Positions 18,847 to 27,756 of a stretch of 64,000 nucleotides of DNA are shown here, one piece after another. The notes beneath the pieces are model-generated. The model saw only the letters and a list, made by a program, of their open reading frames with translations, ran no database searches and had not been told where the DNA came from. A program made the position numbers and the translations under genes. The first letter of the stretch is position 1; the number at the start of each line of letters is the position of its first letter. The DNA comes from Bacteroidota bacterium (GTDB lineage: Bacteria > Bacteroidota > Bacteroidia > AKYH767-A > 2013-40CM-41-45), in assembly GCA_016721305.1 (NCBI GenBank), contig JADKIH010000025.1:1-64000 (forward strand). Reading direction: 5' to 3'.

Positions 18847-19569
18847 TTGACATTGGAGAAACAAAAAAGTGGTAAATGCAGATCGAACAACGTCGAGATG
18901 CTGATGAAGGCTTTGAATGAGTCGGACTTTGTTAAATCAGCTCATTATGTTTCGAAGGAAGAAGCTTTAGACAGTTTGAAAAAAGAGCTAGGCGAAGGTG
19001 CCACGCAGATGATAGAATCGAACCCCCTACCCGCTTCGATCGACATTCTGGTGAAGGCAGCCTATTCGAATCCCGACAGTTTGGCCAGGATTAAAGACCA
19101 GTTAGGGAAAGTTCAGTTGGTGAAAGAAGTAAGTTACCAGCAGACGGAAATTGACCAGATGACGAAGAATTTCCGGACGATTGCGATGATCATTCTGCTC
19201 TTCTGCGCTTTGCTTTTATTCGTAGCCATAGTACTGATCAACAATACCATTCGTTTGGCCTTATACAGTAAACGCTTCCTCATCAAGAGTATGCAATTAG
19301 TAGGGGCGACGAAAGGATTCATTCGTTGGCCATTTTTGAAGAGAGGGATGGTACATGGCATTTATGCCGGAGTAATCAGTATCCTTCTGCTTTCAGCCGT
19401 TATCTATGCCATTCACTTGCAGTTCCCCGATTTTGAACAGCTTAGCGATGTGAAGTCGTTGGCATTGATTTTTCCTTCGGTAGTATTGTTTGGAGTGGTG
19501 CTTTCTGGGTTCAGTACTTTCTTTGCGATTAATCGGTATTTGAGGATGCAGGGAAGTGAGCTGTATTAG
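18847..19569 (+). CDS. ftsX: cell division protein FtsX, N-terminal part deleted
   Basis: FtsX is the membrane partner of FtsE and controls peptidoglycan hydrolases at the septum. 240 residues are visible: the periplasmic domain (LMKALNESDFVKSAHYVSKEEA) and the last three membrane segments (IAMIILLFCALLLFVAIVLI; GIYAGVISILLLSAVIY; LIFPSVVLFGVVLSGF) with the conserved LVGATKGFIRWPFL. The first membrane segment, about 45-50 residues, is missing. The short LEKQKSGK before the break looks like an authentic N-terminus, starting with TTG, so I infer an internal deletion of about 140 bases after 18880. This could be an assembly collapse. A true deletion would give wrong topology. Confidence 0.85.
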   Translation: MTLEKQKSGKCRSNNVEMLMKALNESDFVKSAHYVSKEEALDSLKKELGEGATQMIESNPLPASIDILVKAAYSNPDSLARIKDQLGKVQLVKEVSYQQTEIDQMTKNFRTIAMIILLFCALLLFVAIVLINNTIRLALYSKRFLIKSMQLVGATKGFIRWPFLKRGMVHGIYAGVISILLLSAVIYAIHLQFPDFEQLSDVKSLALIFPSVVLFGVVLSGFSTFFAINRYLRMQGSELY

Positions 19570-19573
19570 AGGA

Positions 19574-19774
19574 GTTGCGGGTTGCGAGTTGCGAGTTACG
19601 GGTTACGGGTTACGGGTTTCGGTTGCGATACCGAGAGTTTACTTCTCCATTTTTTGATTGTTAACTCAAAAGGCTTTAAATGGCCCAATTACGAAGAAAT
19701 GTTGGTTATTCGCATATCTCGCAACCCGCAACTCGCAACCCGCAACCCGTAACCCGCAACCCGCATCAATTTCC
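19574..19774. repeat. inverted GTTGCGG heptamer pair with 90-base core
   Basis: Left arm 19574-19628, right arm (reverse complement) about 19718-19774, with a core of about 90 bases that holds no gene. It starts 5 bases after the ftsX stop and ends just before a promoter for the next gene. Confidence 0.85.
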
Positions 19775-19785
19775 AAAACTTTCCC

Positions 19786-19793
19786 TATACTTG
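19786..19793 (+). promoter_or_regulatory. -7-like box TATACTTG
   Basis: One mismatch to TAnnTTTG, 26 bases before the ATG of the DUF3098 gene. It would restart transcription after the heptamer element for the DUF3098-uppP-truB unit. Confidence 0.4.
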
Positions 19794-19818
19794 CATCTCG
19801 AAAAATTTTAAAAGTCAA

Positions 19819-20063
19819 ATGGCAAAGAAGACAGAAGACAAGCCGATGGATTTTCCTTTTGGAAAGAGAATTTCATCATCATGTTTGTAGGAATTGCGGT
19901 AATCACGATCGGATTTTTATTGATGATAGGTGGCGGATCGCCGGATCCTAAGGTGTTTGACGAATCGATTTTCAGCACGCAGCGCATTACGGTAGCTCCG
20001 GTTCTGGTTATTCTGGGATTGGTAATCGAAGTGTATGCGATTATGAAAAAACCGAAAGAGTAG
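19819..20063 (+). CDS. DUF3098 small membrane protein, one frameshift
   Basis: About 81 residues with two membrane helices. The N-terminus MAKKTEDKPMDFPFGK and the body ENFIIMFVGIAVITIGFLLMIGG match DUF3098, a Bacteroidota family found between ftsX and uppP. The frame breaks at the A run at 19863-19865, where one A appears to be missing. The conserved position next to ftsX suggests a link with cell-wall or division work; activity unknown. Confidence 0.8.
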
Positions 20064-20127
20064 TTTTTTACTCTGTAATGCCGTTATGATTTAACGGCTG
20101 AATATTTCCCGTTACAATCTACCATTC

Positions 20128-20946
20128 ATGAGCATTATTCAGGCCATCATCCTTGCGATTATCGAAGGACTGACGGAGTTTTTACCGGTATCGTCGACCG
20201 GACATATGATTATCGGTTCGTCGATGATGGGTATTGCCTCACTCCCATTCACAAAACTCTTTACTGTTTGCATACAGTTCGGCGCGATTTTATCCGTCGT
20301 CGTGATTTACTGGAAAAACTTCCTTCCCGTTAATGGTAAGTTGAGTGAGTCGATTGATTTCTACAAGAAAATCATTTTAGCATTTATCCCTGCCGTTATT
20401 TTCGGTTTGCTATTTAAGAAGCACATCGATGCGTTGATGGAAAATGTAGTGGTTGTTGCCTCTGCCCTTTTGATCGGCGGTATTATTTTCCTGCTCCTCG
20501 ACAAATGGTTTCACGAAGCGGAAGAGCGTGGTGATTCGAAACTTACTTCCGATAAAAAAGCTATTGCGATTGGCTGCTTTCAGGTGATAGCGATGATTCC
20601 CGGCGTATCTCGTTCGGCGGCCACTATTATCGGCGGACTTACTCAGAAGCTGAATAAGAAAGCTGCGGCAGAATTTTCGTTCTTCCTGGCGGTGCCGACC
20701 ATGTTTGCGGCAACCGTAAAAGACCTTTTCGATTTCTATAAGAGCGGAGTTGGTTTTGAAAAAGATCAGCTTGGCATTTTAGTTTTAGGAAATGTAGTTG
20801 CTTTCATTGTTGCCTTCTTAGCGATTCGTTCATTTATCGGATATCTGACTAAGCACGGCTTTAAAATATTCGGATATTATCGAATCATAGTTGGTGCAGC
20901 CATTCTCATTCTATACTACCTCGGATACGAATTAACGATTCTGTAA
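20128..20946 (+). CDS. uppP: undecaprenyl-diphosphatase
   Basis: 272 residues, about eight membrane helices. UppP (BacA) dephosphorylates undecaprenyl diphosphate so the carrier lipid can be reused for peptidoglycan and surface polysaccharides. Both catalytic regions are present: EGLTEFLPVSSTGHMII (residues 11-27) and PGVSRSAATIIGG (about 165-177). It is followed by truB after 2 bases. Overexpression of this enzyme is known to give bacitracin resistance, but here it is the normal housekeeping copy. Confidence 0.95.
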   Translation: MSIIQAIILAIIEGLTEFLPVSSTGHMIIGSSMMGIASLPFTKLFTVCIQFGAILSVVVIYWKNFLPVNGKLSESIDFYKKIILAFIPAVIFGLLFKKHIDALMENVVVVASALLIGGIIFLLLDKWFHEAEERGDSKLTSDKKAIAIGCFQVIAMIPGVSRSAATIIGGLTQKLNKKAAAEFSFFLAVPTMFAATVKDLFDFYKSGVGFEKDQLGILVLGNVVAFIVAFLAIRSFIGYLTKHGFKIFGYYRIIVGAAILILYYLGYELTIL

Positions 20947-20948
20947 AA

Positions 20949-21671
20949 ATGGATCAGTCGACCGACCGCATTATTCTCATCAACAAACCTTATCGGTGGA
21001 CATCGTTCGACGTTGTTAAGAAATTGCGCAAGCCATTGTTGGAAGAGAAACGACTGACACTTCCCGAATCCGAGAGAAAAATTTTCAAGAATTATAAAGT
21101 CGGTCATGCCGGTACGCTTGATCCATTAGCTACGGGCTTGCTGATACTTTGTACCGGAAAGCTCACGAAGAAGATCAGTGAGATTCAGGATGCAGAGAAA
21201 GAATACACCGGCAGTATTTGCATAGGCTCTACGACGGCCTCGTTCGATCTGGAAAGCGTTCCTGAGAATCATAAGGACATCGGCCATATTTCGGAGGAGA
21301 TCATCAGATCGACGGCAATGAGTTTTATGGGCAGGCAGCAACAAACACCACCGGCACACAGTGCCGTGAAGATCGACGGACAGCGTGCTTATGAGAAAGC
21401 CAGAAAAGGTCAGGAATTTGAGATAAAATCGAAGGAAATCGAAATTCGCGCCTTTGAAATAACAGCCATCCGACTCCCGGAAATCGATTTTCGCGTCGTT
21501 TGTACCAAAGGAACTTACATACGGTCGTTGGCCGATGATTTCGGGAAAAAGCTTGGAGTCGGAGCCCATCTTTCGGCACTTTGCCGGACCAGGATTGGTG
21601 ATTTTTCGCTGAACGATGCAATAAGTCCTCTCGATTTTTTAGCTCAACTAACTGATAAGCAACAAGTTTAA
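20949..21671 (+). CDS. truB: tRNA pseudouridine(55) synthase
   Basis: 240 residues. TruB makes pseudouridine 55 in the T-loop of tRNAs. The catalytic motif GHAGTLDPLATGLL (about residues 50-63) holds the nucleophilic Asp; the C-terminal part has TKGTYIRSLADDFGKKLG. The PUA domain seen in some homologues is absent, as in most Bacteroidota. It is coupled to uppP with 2 bases between. Confidence 0.95.
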   Translation: MDQSTDRIILINKPYRWTSFDVVKKLRKPLLEEKRLTLPESERKIFKNYKVGHAGTLDPLATGLLILCTGKLTKKISEIQDAEKEYTGSICIGSTTASFDLESVPENHKDIGHISEEIIRSTAMSFMGRQQQTPPAHSAVKIDGQRAYEKARKGQEFEIKSKEIEIRAFEITAIRLPEIDFRVVCTKGTYIRSLADDFGKKLGVGAHLSALCRTRIGDFSLNDAISPLDFLAQLTDKQQV

Positions 21672-21732
21672 ATCATTTTTCACCCCCTAAAAAATATATG
21701 TCAAAACCCTTTACAAGGGGGTGTCGCAGTAG

Positions 21733-21740
21733 TATATTTG
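21733..21740 (+). promoter_or_regulatory. -7 box TATATTTG of queA
   Basis: A perfect TAnnTTTG followed by CGCCCC, 40 bases before the queA ATG. The same TTTGCGCCC string follows the -7 box of the acyl-CoA dehydrogenase gene at 56793. An imperfect stem (CACCCCCT at 21681, AGGGGGTG at 21716) overlaps the upstream promoter region. Confidence 0.6.
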
Positions 21741-21780
21741 CGCCCCTTTTGATTTTCAAGGGATTTCCAACCAAAAAACC

Positions 21781-22830
21781 ATGAAATTATCCCAGTTTAA
21801 AGTTAATGTGCCAGATACGCTGATCGCGACACATCCGGCCAAAAATCGTGAAGATGCGCGATTGATGGTATTGGACCGCAAGACAGGCAAGATCGAGCAC
21901 AAACATTTCAAAGACATCCTCGGCTACTTTGGCGAAGGAGATACGATGATTGTGAACAACACACGCGTATTCCCTGCCCGTTTGTACGGAAACAAAGAGA
22001 AGACCGGAGCGAAGATTGAAGTATTCCTTTTAAGAGAATTGAACCGTGAGAGTCGTTTGTGGGATGTACTCGTTGATCCTGCACGTAAGATTCGTATCGG
22101 TAACAAATTGTATTTCGGTGATGACGATTTATTAGTTGCCGAAGTAATTGACAATACGACATCTCGCGGAAGAACATTACGTTTCTTATTCGACGGTCCG
22201 TATGAAGAGTTCAAAAAGACAATTACACTTTTAGGTAACACACCACTTCCAAAATACATCAAGCGTAAAGCTGAGCCGGAAGATATGGAGCGTTATCAGA
22301 CAGTATTCGCTCAGCACGAAGGAGCGGTTGCTGCTCCAACGGCAGGATTGCACTTCAGTATGCCATTGGTAAAACGTCTGGAGTTAAAAGGAGTAAATTT
22401 TGCTCCGCTTACACTTCACGTCGGTTTGGGAACATTTCGTCCGGTAGAAGTAGAAGACTTGACGAAGCACAAGATGGATTCGGAGCAAGTGATCATCACT
22501 CCTGAAGCGTGTACGATGGTAAACAAAGCGAAAGCGGCAAAGAAAAGAATCTGTGCTGTCGGTACAACGGTGATGCGTGCAGTTGAATCATCGGTTTCCA
22601 CTCAAGGAGAGATGAAACCATTCGACGGCTGGACAAACAAGTTCATTTTCCCTCCATACGAATTCAGCGTAGCGAATTGTATGGTTACAAACTTCCACAT
22701 GCCTGAATCAACATTGTTGATGATGGTAGCAGCTTTCGGAGGTTATGAAAATATCATGCATGCTTATAAGGTAGCTGTGAAAGAGAAGTATCGCTTTTAT
22801 AGTTATGGGGATGCGATGTTGATCATCTAA
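21781..22830 (+). CDS. queA: S-adenosylmethionine:tRNA ribosyltransferase-isomerase
   Basis: 349 residues. QueA moves the ribosyl part of SAM to 7-aminomethyl-7-deazaguanine in tRNA to give epoxyqueuosine. Family motifs: MIVNNTRVFPARLYG (about residues 56-70), GAVAAPTAGLHFS, LHVGLGTFRPV, and FHMPESTLLMMVAAFGG near the end. Codon use is smoother than in neighbours, suggesting good expression. Own promoter; ends at a two-way terminator shared with gdh. Confidence 0.96.
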   Translation: MKLSQFKVNVPDTLIATHPAKNREDARLMVLDRKTGKIEHKHFKDILGYFGEGDTMIVNNTRVFPARLYGNKEKTGAKIEVFLLRELNRESRLWDVLVDPARKIRIGNKLYFGDDDLLVAEVIDNTTSRGRTLRFLFDGPYEEFKKTITLLGNTPLPKYIKRKAEPEDMERYQTVFAQHEGAVAAPTAGLHFSMPLVKRLELKGVNFAPLTLHVGLGTFRPVEVEDLTKHKMDSEQVIITPEACTMVNKAKAAKKRICAVGTTVMRAVESSVSTQGEMKPFDGWTNKFIFPPYEFSVANCMVTNFHMPESTLLMMVAAFGGYENIMHAYKVAVKEKYRFYSYGDAMLII

Positions 22831-22832
22831 GG

Positions 22833-23030
22833 GTAAGTTGTAAGTAGTAAGTAGTAAGTTGACTTGGGGGTTGAGCGTATTCAAATACATTGGCTCCGGA
22901 TTAATACCCTTAAATCGATTTAAATAAAAAAGGCGGAACTCAATTGAGAGTCCCGCCTTTTTTATTAGATATTCAAGCAAGTAAACGGTAAGTCAACTTA
23001 CTACTTACAACTTACAACTTACTACTTACC
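22833..23030. repeat. GTAAGTA heptamer inverted-repeat element, copy 1
   Basis: Left arm 22833-22865 (GTAAGTT/GTAAGTA heptamers ending GTTGACT) and right arm 22992-23030 (AGTCAACTTACTAC and so on). Between them lies a core of about 125 bases that contains a classical terminator. It fills the gap between convergent queA and gdh. Copies 2 and 3 are at 42800-42975 and 54196-54490. Confidence 0.85.
22926..22963. terminator. bidirectional terminator of queA and gdh
   Basis: An 11-bp stem AAAAAAGGCGG/CCGCCTTTTTT (22926-22936 with 22953-22963) extended by four inner pairs. The A and T runs make it work on both strands for the two convergent genes. Confidence 0.85.
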
Positions 23031-23035
23031 AATTT

Positions 23036-24460
23036 TTAAGGGAAAATTCCGAGCGCCTGATAGCTCACTCCCAACTTCCGGATACCGGAAACGAAGGCAG
23101 CGGTGCGGAGGTCTTCGATGCGTTTATCTTGTTTTTTGATTTCGCGGATTTCGTTGTAGGCAGCGATCATCGTTTCTTCGAGGCCGGAGCGAACCAGATC
23201 GATTTCATCGGCGCCGTGAGCAACGAGTTTACGTTGTGTGGCATCGAGAGAACGGCCGGTTAATGATTCTACAGATTTAATTAATTCGAGCGAAGCCATT
23301 TCCTGGAAACGTTTTTCCATACGACCGAAACGTACGTGAGAAAGGTTTTTCAGCCATTCGAAATAAGAAACGGTAACACCACCGGCGTTGAGGTAAAGAT
23401 CTGGGATGATCATTACATTTTTCTTATTGAGAATTGCTTCTGCGTCTTTTGTTACAGGACCATTCGCACCTTCAGCGATAATTTTTGCTTTGATACGTGG
23501 AGCGTTATCGGCGTTGATTTGATTTTCGAGAGCGGCCGGGATAAGAATATCGCATTCCATTTCGAGCATCGACATAGGTTCGGCTACATTAGTCGCACCC
23601 GGGAAATTCAAGATGCTGCCTGTTGCTTTACGATGAGCGAAGAGAGCGTCGATATCGAGACCATTAGGATTCATCACACCACCTTCGCGTTCGAGGATAC
23701 CGATAACGATACCGCCACCTTCAGAACAAAATTTCGCAGAATAGAAACCTACGTTACCTAGACCTTGAACGATGACACGTTTGCCTTCGATACCTGTAGA
23801 CAGGCCGATAGCTTTCATATCTTCTACATTAGCCAACGCTTCACGGATACCAAAGAATAAACCTTGGCCGGTTGCTTCTGTACGACCGTGAATACCGCCT
23901 TGTCCGAGAGGCTTACCTGTAACGCAACCCAATGCGTTCAGATCATCATATTTGAAAGTTGCATACGTATCGGCGATCCATGCCATTTCGCGCGGGCCAC
24001 TACCATAATCCGGAGCAGGTACGTCGATGGCAGCACCGATCATACTTTTCTTAATTAGTTCAGTCGTATAACGACGAGTAATTTTTTCGAGTTGCTTCAC
24101 CGAATACTTCGCCGGATTCACTTTGATACCACCTTTAGCGCCGCCGAAAGGAACATCGACAACGGCACATTTGAAAGTCATTAAAGTTGCGAGAGCTTTT
24201 ACTTCTTCTTCGTTTACAAATTCGCTGTAACGGATACCACCTTTAGTCGGTGATTTGTGCTGACTATGTTGCACACGAATACCTTCGATTACTTCGAGCT
24301 TTCCGTCTACTTCGAGAGGGAAAGAAAATTTGTAAATACTGTTACAGATTTTGATTTGGTGTAACAGACCCGGTTCAAAACTGGTGAAGGCAGCTGCTTT
24401 ATCGAAGTATGCCATGACATCTCCGTAAAACTTGGCGCCATTTTCAAGATCAGTACTCAT
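23036..24460 (-). CDS. glutamate (Glu/Leu/Phe/Val family) dehydrogenase
   Basis: 474 residues. Interconverts glutamate and 2-oxoglutarate with NAD(P). The catalytic lysine region VPFGGAKGGIKVNP (about residues 104-117), DVPAPDYGSGPREMAW, the Rossmann motif VIVQGLGNVGFYSAKF and the C-terminal IIAEGANGPVTKDAEAIL are all present. Substrate choice between glutamate and branched-chain amino acids cannot be fixed from sequence by eye, though the family in Bacteroidota is mostly glutamate-specific. Single gene; a leader of about 20 bases runs to the AT-rich region near 24480. Confidence 0.93.
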   Translation of the reverse strand: MSTDLENGAKFYGDVMAYFDKAAAFTSFEPGLLHQIKICNSIYKFSFPLEVDGKLEVIEGIRVQHSQHKSPTKGGIRYSEFVNEEEVKALATLMTFKCAVVDVPFGGAKGGIKVNPAKYSVKQLEKITRRYTTELIKKSMIGAAIDVPAPDYGSGPREMAWIADTYATFKYDDLNALGCVTGKPLGQGGIHGRTEATGQGLFFGIREALANVEDMKAIGLSTGIEGKRVIVQGLGNVGFYSAKFCSEGGGIVIGILEREGGVMNPNGLDIDALFAHRKATGSILNFPGATNVAEPMSMLEMECDILIPAALENQINADNAPRIKAKIIAEGANGPVTKDAEAILNKKNVMIIPDLYLNAGGVTVSYFEWLKNLSHVRFGRMEKRFQEMASLELIKSVESLTGRSLDATQRKLVAHGADEIDLVRSGLEETMIAAYNEIREIKKQDKRIEDLRTAAFVSGIRKLGVSYQALGIFP

Positions 24461-24558
24461 AGAAAGATGTATTTTTTTGTAAAAATAGGTAAGTTTTCCT
24501 CTTCTTCAACTGACCAATATTTTTAATTTATGAGTTGTTTATCATGTGTTTGATGGCT

Positions 24559-24566
24559 TATCTTTC
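24559..24566 (+). promoter_or_regulatory. possible -7 box TATCTTTC
   Basis: Same form as the box before the deacetylase at 2103. It lies 18 bases before the GTG start of the holin-like gene. Confidence 0.3.
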
Positions 24567-24583
24567 GGTAAAATCCAACGCCG

Positions 24584-24931
24584 GTGAAACTCATAGCTCA
24601 ACTGATAATAAGCGCTCTGGCCGTGATAGTGACTTCCTTCATTCTCAAGGGTGTTCACATCGATTCGGTCATGACGGCACTCATTGTAGCAGCCGTTTTA
24701 GCTGTATTAAATGCGATCATTAAGCCCATTCTCGTTGTTCTGACTATTCCCATAACCATACTAACGCTAGGATTATTCCTACTCGTTATCAATGCCCTCA
24801 TCATCATGCTGGCCGGCAAAATCGTTCACGGCTTTTCCGTCGACGGATTCTGGACAGCGTTTTTCTTCAGTATTATTCTGACGGTGGTGAATGGGATTTT
24901 TAATGGGTTGAATGGGGACTCTGACAGATAA
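24584..24931 (+). CDS. phage-holin-like four-helix membrane protein (YvlD family)
   Basis: 115 residues with four hydrophobic helices and the family pattern NAIIKPILVVLTIPITILTLGLFLLVINALI. It belongs to the widespread family labelled phage holin family 4 (YvlD-like), which in most bacteria is a chromosomal envelope protein, not a phage gene. The start is GTG at 24584; no ATG is available in frame. No phage genes are near. The stop abuts a heptamer array. Confidence 0.8.
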   Translation: MKLIAQLIISALAVIVTSFILKGVHIDSVMTALIVAAVLAVLNAIIKPILVVLTIPITILTLGLFLLVINALIIMLAGKIVHGFSVDGFWTAFFFSIILTVVNGIFNGLNGDSDR

Positions 24932-24932
24932 G

Positions 24933-25026
24933 GTTCAAAGTTTAAAGTTTAAAGTTCAAGGTTCAAAGTTCAAGGTACGGCAACTTTGAACTTTGAACTT
25001 TGAACCTTGAACCTTGAACTTTAAAC
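24933..25026. repeat. inverted GTTCAAA heptamer array between convergent genes
   Basis: Left arm 24933-24974, right arm 24982-25026, short core. It begins 1 base after the stop of the holin-like gene, and the last base of the recJ stop codon (TAG) is the first base of the right-arm heptamer. It likely serves as the terminator for both. Confidence 0.85.
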
Positions 25027-26792
25027 TATTTCAGCTTAATGTCTTTCACATTCAACTGAATATTCGTCTTGTTGTTGAAAGTGTTTTCTTCGAGGGCGTA
25101 GCAGACGTCGAAAGGAATTTTTCGGGAGATGAAAGCGAAAAGTTGTCCCATTTGAAAAGCGATACCGTCGTTTCCGAAGCGAGTTGTTTCGTCTTCGGCG
25201 AGATTTAATTTGAGGTGATTATTTCCAACCACTCTCGACATACCTGTATCCCTCACGTTATCGCTACGGAAGACCGGATTCATATTTCCCGGGCCGAAAG
25301 GGGCGAATTGTTTAAGGATATTGAAAAATGACGGAGTGATTTCGCTCAGTCGCAGCATCGAATCGATTTCGATTTCCTGCGTGAGCATATGTTCTTCGAT
25401 AGTAGAAGAAACGATTTCTTCGAAACGCTCTTTGAACTTTTCGATGTTTTCAATTTTCATCGTCAGTCCGGCCGCGTACATATGTCCACCGAATTGTTCG
25501 AGCAAATCGCTGCACGATTCGATGGCATTGTAGATATCAAAATCCTTCACAGAACGAGCCGAGCCTGTAGCCATGCCGTTAGATTCGGTGAGAATGATTG
25601 TAGGACGATAATACTTTTCTGTTAATCGGGAAGCAACGATACCGATAACACCTTTGTGCCAATTCGGATTAAATAAAACTGTTGATTTTCTTTTGGAGAA
25701 AAGCGAATCCGCTTGAATATGTGCGAGCGCTTCTAGAGTAATTTTACCGTCGAGTTCTTTACGTTCATCATTGTGTTCCTTGATACGAAGAGAATTATTG
25801 ATTGCATCGGAAGCATTATCCGAGATCAGCAATTCAACAGCATGACGGGCATCGTGAATACGTCCGGCTGCATTGATACGAGGGCCGATGATGAATACCA
25901 GATCGTTTACCGTGAGATTGTAATGCGTCTTCTTGGTGCCATCTTCCATTTCATCGAGGAAGAGAGGAACTTTTTCCATTTCAAGAATCGCTTTGATTCC
26001 GAAACGCGGTTTTGTATTCAGTTGACGTAAACCGAAATGAACAAGGATACGATTTTCGCCAACGATAGGAACGATATCGGCAGCCGTACTGATAGCCACC
26101 AGATCGAGATACTGTTCAATTTCTTTGAAAGGAATATTATACTGTTGAGCGTAGCCGGAAATTAACTTGAAGCCGATACCGCAACCTGAGAGTTCATCGA
26201 ACGGATAAGTACAATCGGCACGTTTCGGATCCAGCACAGCAACAGCTTCCGGCAAAGTATCGCCCGGGCGGTGGTGATCGCAGATAATAAAATCGATGCC
26301 CAATAATTTTGCTGCATGAACTTTATCGTTCGATTTAATTTCGCAATCGAGTGCAATAATTAATTTGACATCATTTTCCGAAGCATATTCAATACCGGCT
26401 GTAGAAATACCATAACCCTCTTTGTAACGATCGGGCAGGTAGAAATCCACATTATCGTAAAACTTCTTGATGAATGAATAGACCAGAGCAACAGCCGTCG
26501 TTCCATCGACATCATAATCGCCGTACACCATAATCTTTTCATTATTCTGAATAGCGGCATACATCCGATCGATGGCTAAATCCATATCCTTCATCAGGAA
26601 CGGATCGTGGAGGTCGGTTACCGAGGGACGAAATAACAGTCGAGCCTGATCAAAAGTCGTAATCCCCCTTTGTACTATTAAATTAGCAAGGGTACGGCTA
26701 ATGTTCAGCTGCGATGCAAGGGCTGTCACCAACTGAGTATCACCAGCCGGTTTTAAAGCCCATCTTTTTTCACGGATATCGACGTCAATCAT
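25026..26792 (-). CDS. recJ: single-stranded-DNA-specific exonuclease RecJ
   Basis: 588 residues. RecJ degrades single-stranded DNA 5' to 3' in recombination and mismatch repair. DHH motifs: VYGDYDVDGTTA (about residues 92-103), IALDCEIKSND (motif II, often GVDxG; here DCE), ICDHHRPGD, and the DHHA1 domain with GHMYAAGLTM. NAAGRIHDA is also present. Length is normal. The C-terminal OB fold is complete (IQLNVKDIKLK). Codon phase is unbroken. Confidence 0.94.
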   Translation of the reverse strand: MIDVDIREKRWALKPAGDTQLVTALASQLNISRTLANLIVQRGITTFDQARLLFRPSVTDLHDPFLMKDMDLAIDRMYAAIQNNEKIMVYGDYDVDGTTAVALVYSFIKKFYDNVDFYLPDRYKEGYGISTAGIEYASENDVKLIIALDCEIKSNDKVHAAKLLGIDFIICDHHRPGDTLPEAVAVLDPKRADCTYPFDELSGCGIGFKLISGYAQQYNIPFKEIEQYLDLVAISTAADIVPIVGENRILVHFGLRQLNTKPRFGIKAILEMEKVPLFLDEMEDGTKKTHYNLTVNDLVFIIGPRINAAGRIHDARHAVELLISDNASDAINNSLRIKEHNDERKELDGKITLEALAHIQADSLFSKRKSTVLFNPNWHKGVIGIVASRLTEKYYRPTIILTESNGMATGSARSVKDFDIYNAIESCSDLLEQFGGHMYAAGLTMKIENIEKFKERFEEIVSSTIEEHMLTQEIEIDSMLRLSEITPSFFNILKQFAPFGPGNMNPVFRSDNVRDTGMSRVVGNNHLKLNLAEDETTRFGNDGIAFQMGQLFAFISRKIPFDVCYALEENTFNNKTNIQLNVKDIKLK

Positions 26793-26919
26793 TCGGGGTG
26801 CAAGTTAAGCAAAAGGAAAGGGGATCACTCCTCTTATATTAAAAGAAACGCACAAGGATACGTGGGAAAACAAAGCACAAAATGAAATAAAGATAAAGTT
26901 ATTAGAATGTGATAAAAAA

Positions 26920-27648
26920 TCACTCTGTTTCGTCGTTTTCATCCTCAGAATCGTGTTTTTTCAGATTCTTTCCGGCGACAACGATAACAATTTCACCTTT
27001 TACGGTTTTAGAAGAAAAGTAATCGGCACATTCACGAAGAGTTCCTCGTTTATTTTCCTCGAACATTTTTGAAATTTCTCTTGAAACGCAAGCCTGGCGG
27101 TCGTTTCCGAATACTACGGCAAATTGTTCGAGTGTTTTTACCAGACGAAAAGGCGATTCATAGAAGATCATTGTACGTTCTTCTTCCCGCAATTTTTCGA
27201 GACGAGTGGCTCTCCCTTTTTTCTGTGGGAGGAATCCTTCGAAGGTGAAACGATCGGTTGGTAAGCCCGAGTTAACGAGAGCGGGAACAAAAGCCGTCGG
27301 TCCGGGAAGCGTTTCGATATGAATATCTGATTTGATACATTCTCGTACCAGAAGAAAGCCCGGATCTGAAATTCCCGGAGTACCGGCATCGGTGACGAGA
27401 GCAATTTTTTCGCCGCCTGAAATTCGTTCGACGATATCCTGCACTATCTTATGTTCATTGTGCATGTGGTAGGATTGCATCCGTTTATCGATACCCAGAT
27501 GTTTGAGCAAATGTCCGCTAGTTCTGGTATCCTCCGCTAAAATCACATCCGCTTCCTTCAATACCCGAATAGCCCGGAGAGTGATGTCTTCGAGATTCCC
27601 AACCGGAGTTGGGACGAGGTATAGGCCGGGGGTTAGGATTTGGAGCAA
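26920..27648 (-). CDS. rsmI: 16S rRNA (cytidine(1402)-2'-O)-methyltransferase
   Basis: RsmI methylates C1402 of 16S rRNA at the 2'-O position. The family signatures are clear: LYLVPTPVGNLEDITLRA, ILAEDTRTSGHLLKHL, LVTDAGTPGISDPGFLL, PGPTAFVPALVNSGLP and FYESPFRLVKTL. The start is a problem. The only in-frame ATG (27738) lies at the far side of a heptamer array, and the residues between are translated repeat. I choose TTG at 27648, immediately inside the array edge, giving 242 residues. The repeat may have replaced the original start and ribosome-binding site. Confidence 0.9.
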   Translation of the reverse strand: MLQILTPGLYLVPTPVGNLEDITLRAIRVLKEADVILAEDTRTSGHLLKHLGIDKRMQSYHMHNEHKIVQDIVERISGGEKIALVTDAGTPGISDPGFLLVRECIKSDIHIETLPGPTAFVPALVNSGLPTDRFTFEGFLPQKKGRATRLEKLREEERTMIFYESPFRLVKTLEQFAVVFGNDRQACVSREISKMFEENKRGTLRECADYFSSKTVKGEIVIVVAGKNLKKHDSEDENDETE

Positions 27649-27748
27649 GTTGCGGGGGGCGGGATGCGGGTTGCGAGTTGCGGGTTGCGGGTTGCGGGTT
27701 GCGGGCGTAACTCGTAACCCGCAACTCGCAACTCGCAACCCGTAACCC
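27649..27748. repeat. inverted GTTGCGG heptamer array, almost no loop
   Basis: Left arm 27649-27705 with GTTGCGG-type words, right arm 27706-27748 with the reverse complement. It fills the whole gap between the stop of the gene at 27757 and the start of rsmI, so the rsmI leader is made of repeat. Confidence 0.85.
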
Positions 27749-27756
27749 CTACCTCA

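Noticed and set aside
24584..24931. Phage holin and a prophage
   Set aside because: The family is mostly a chromosomal envelope protein and there are no other phage genes nearby.
27649..27738. N-terminal extension of RsmI from the ATG at 27738
   Set aside because: The added residues are translated heptamer repeat (TRNPQP type) and no relative would have them.
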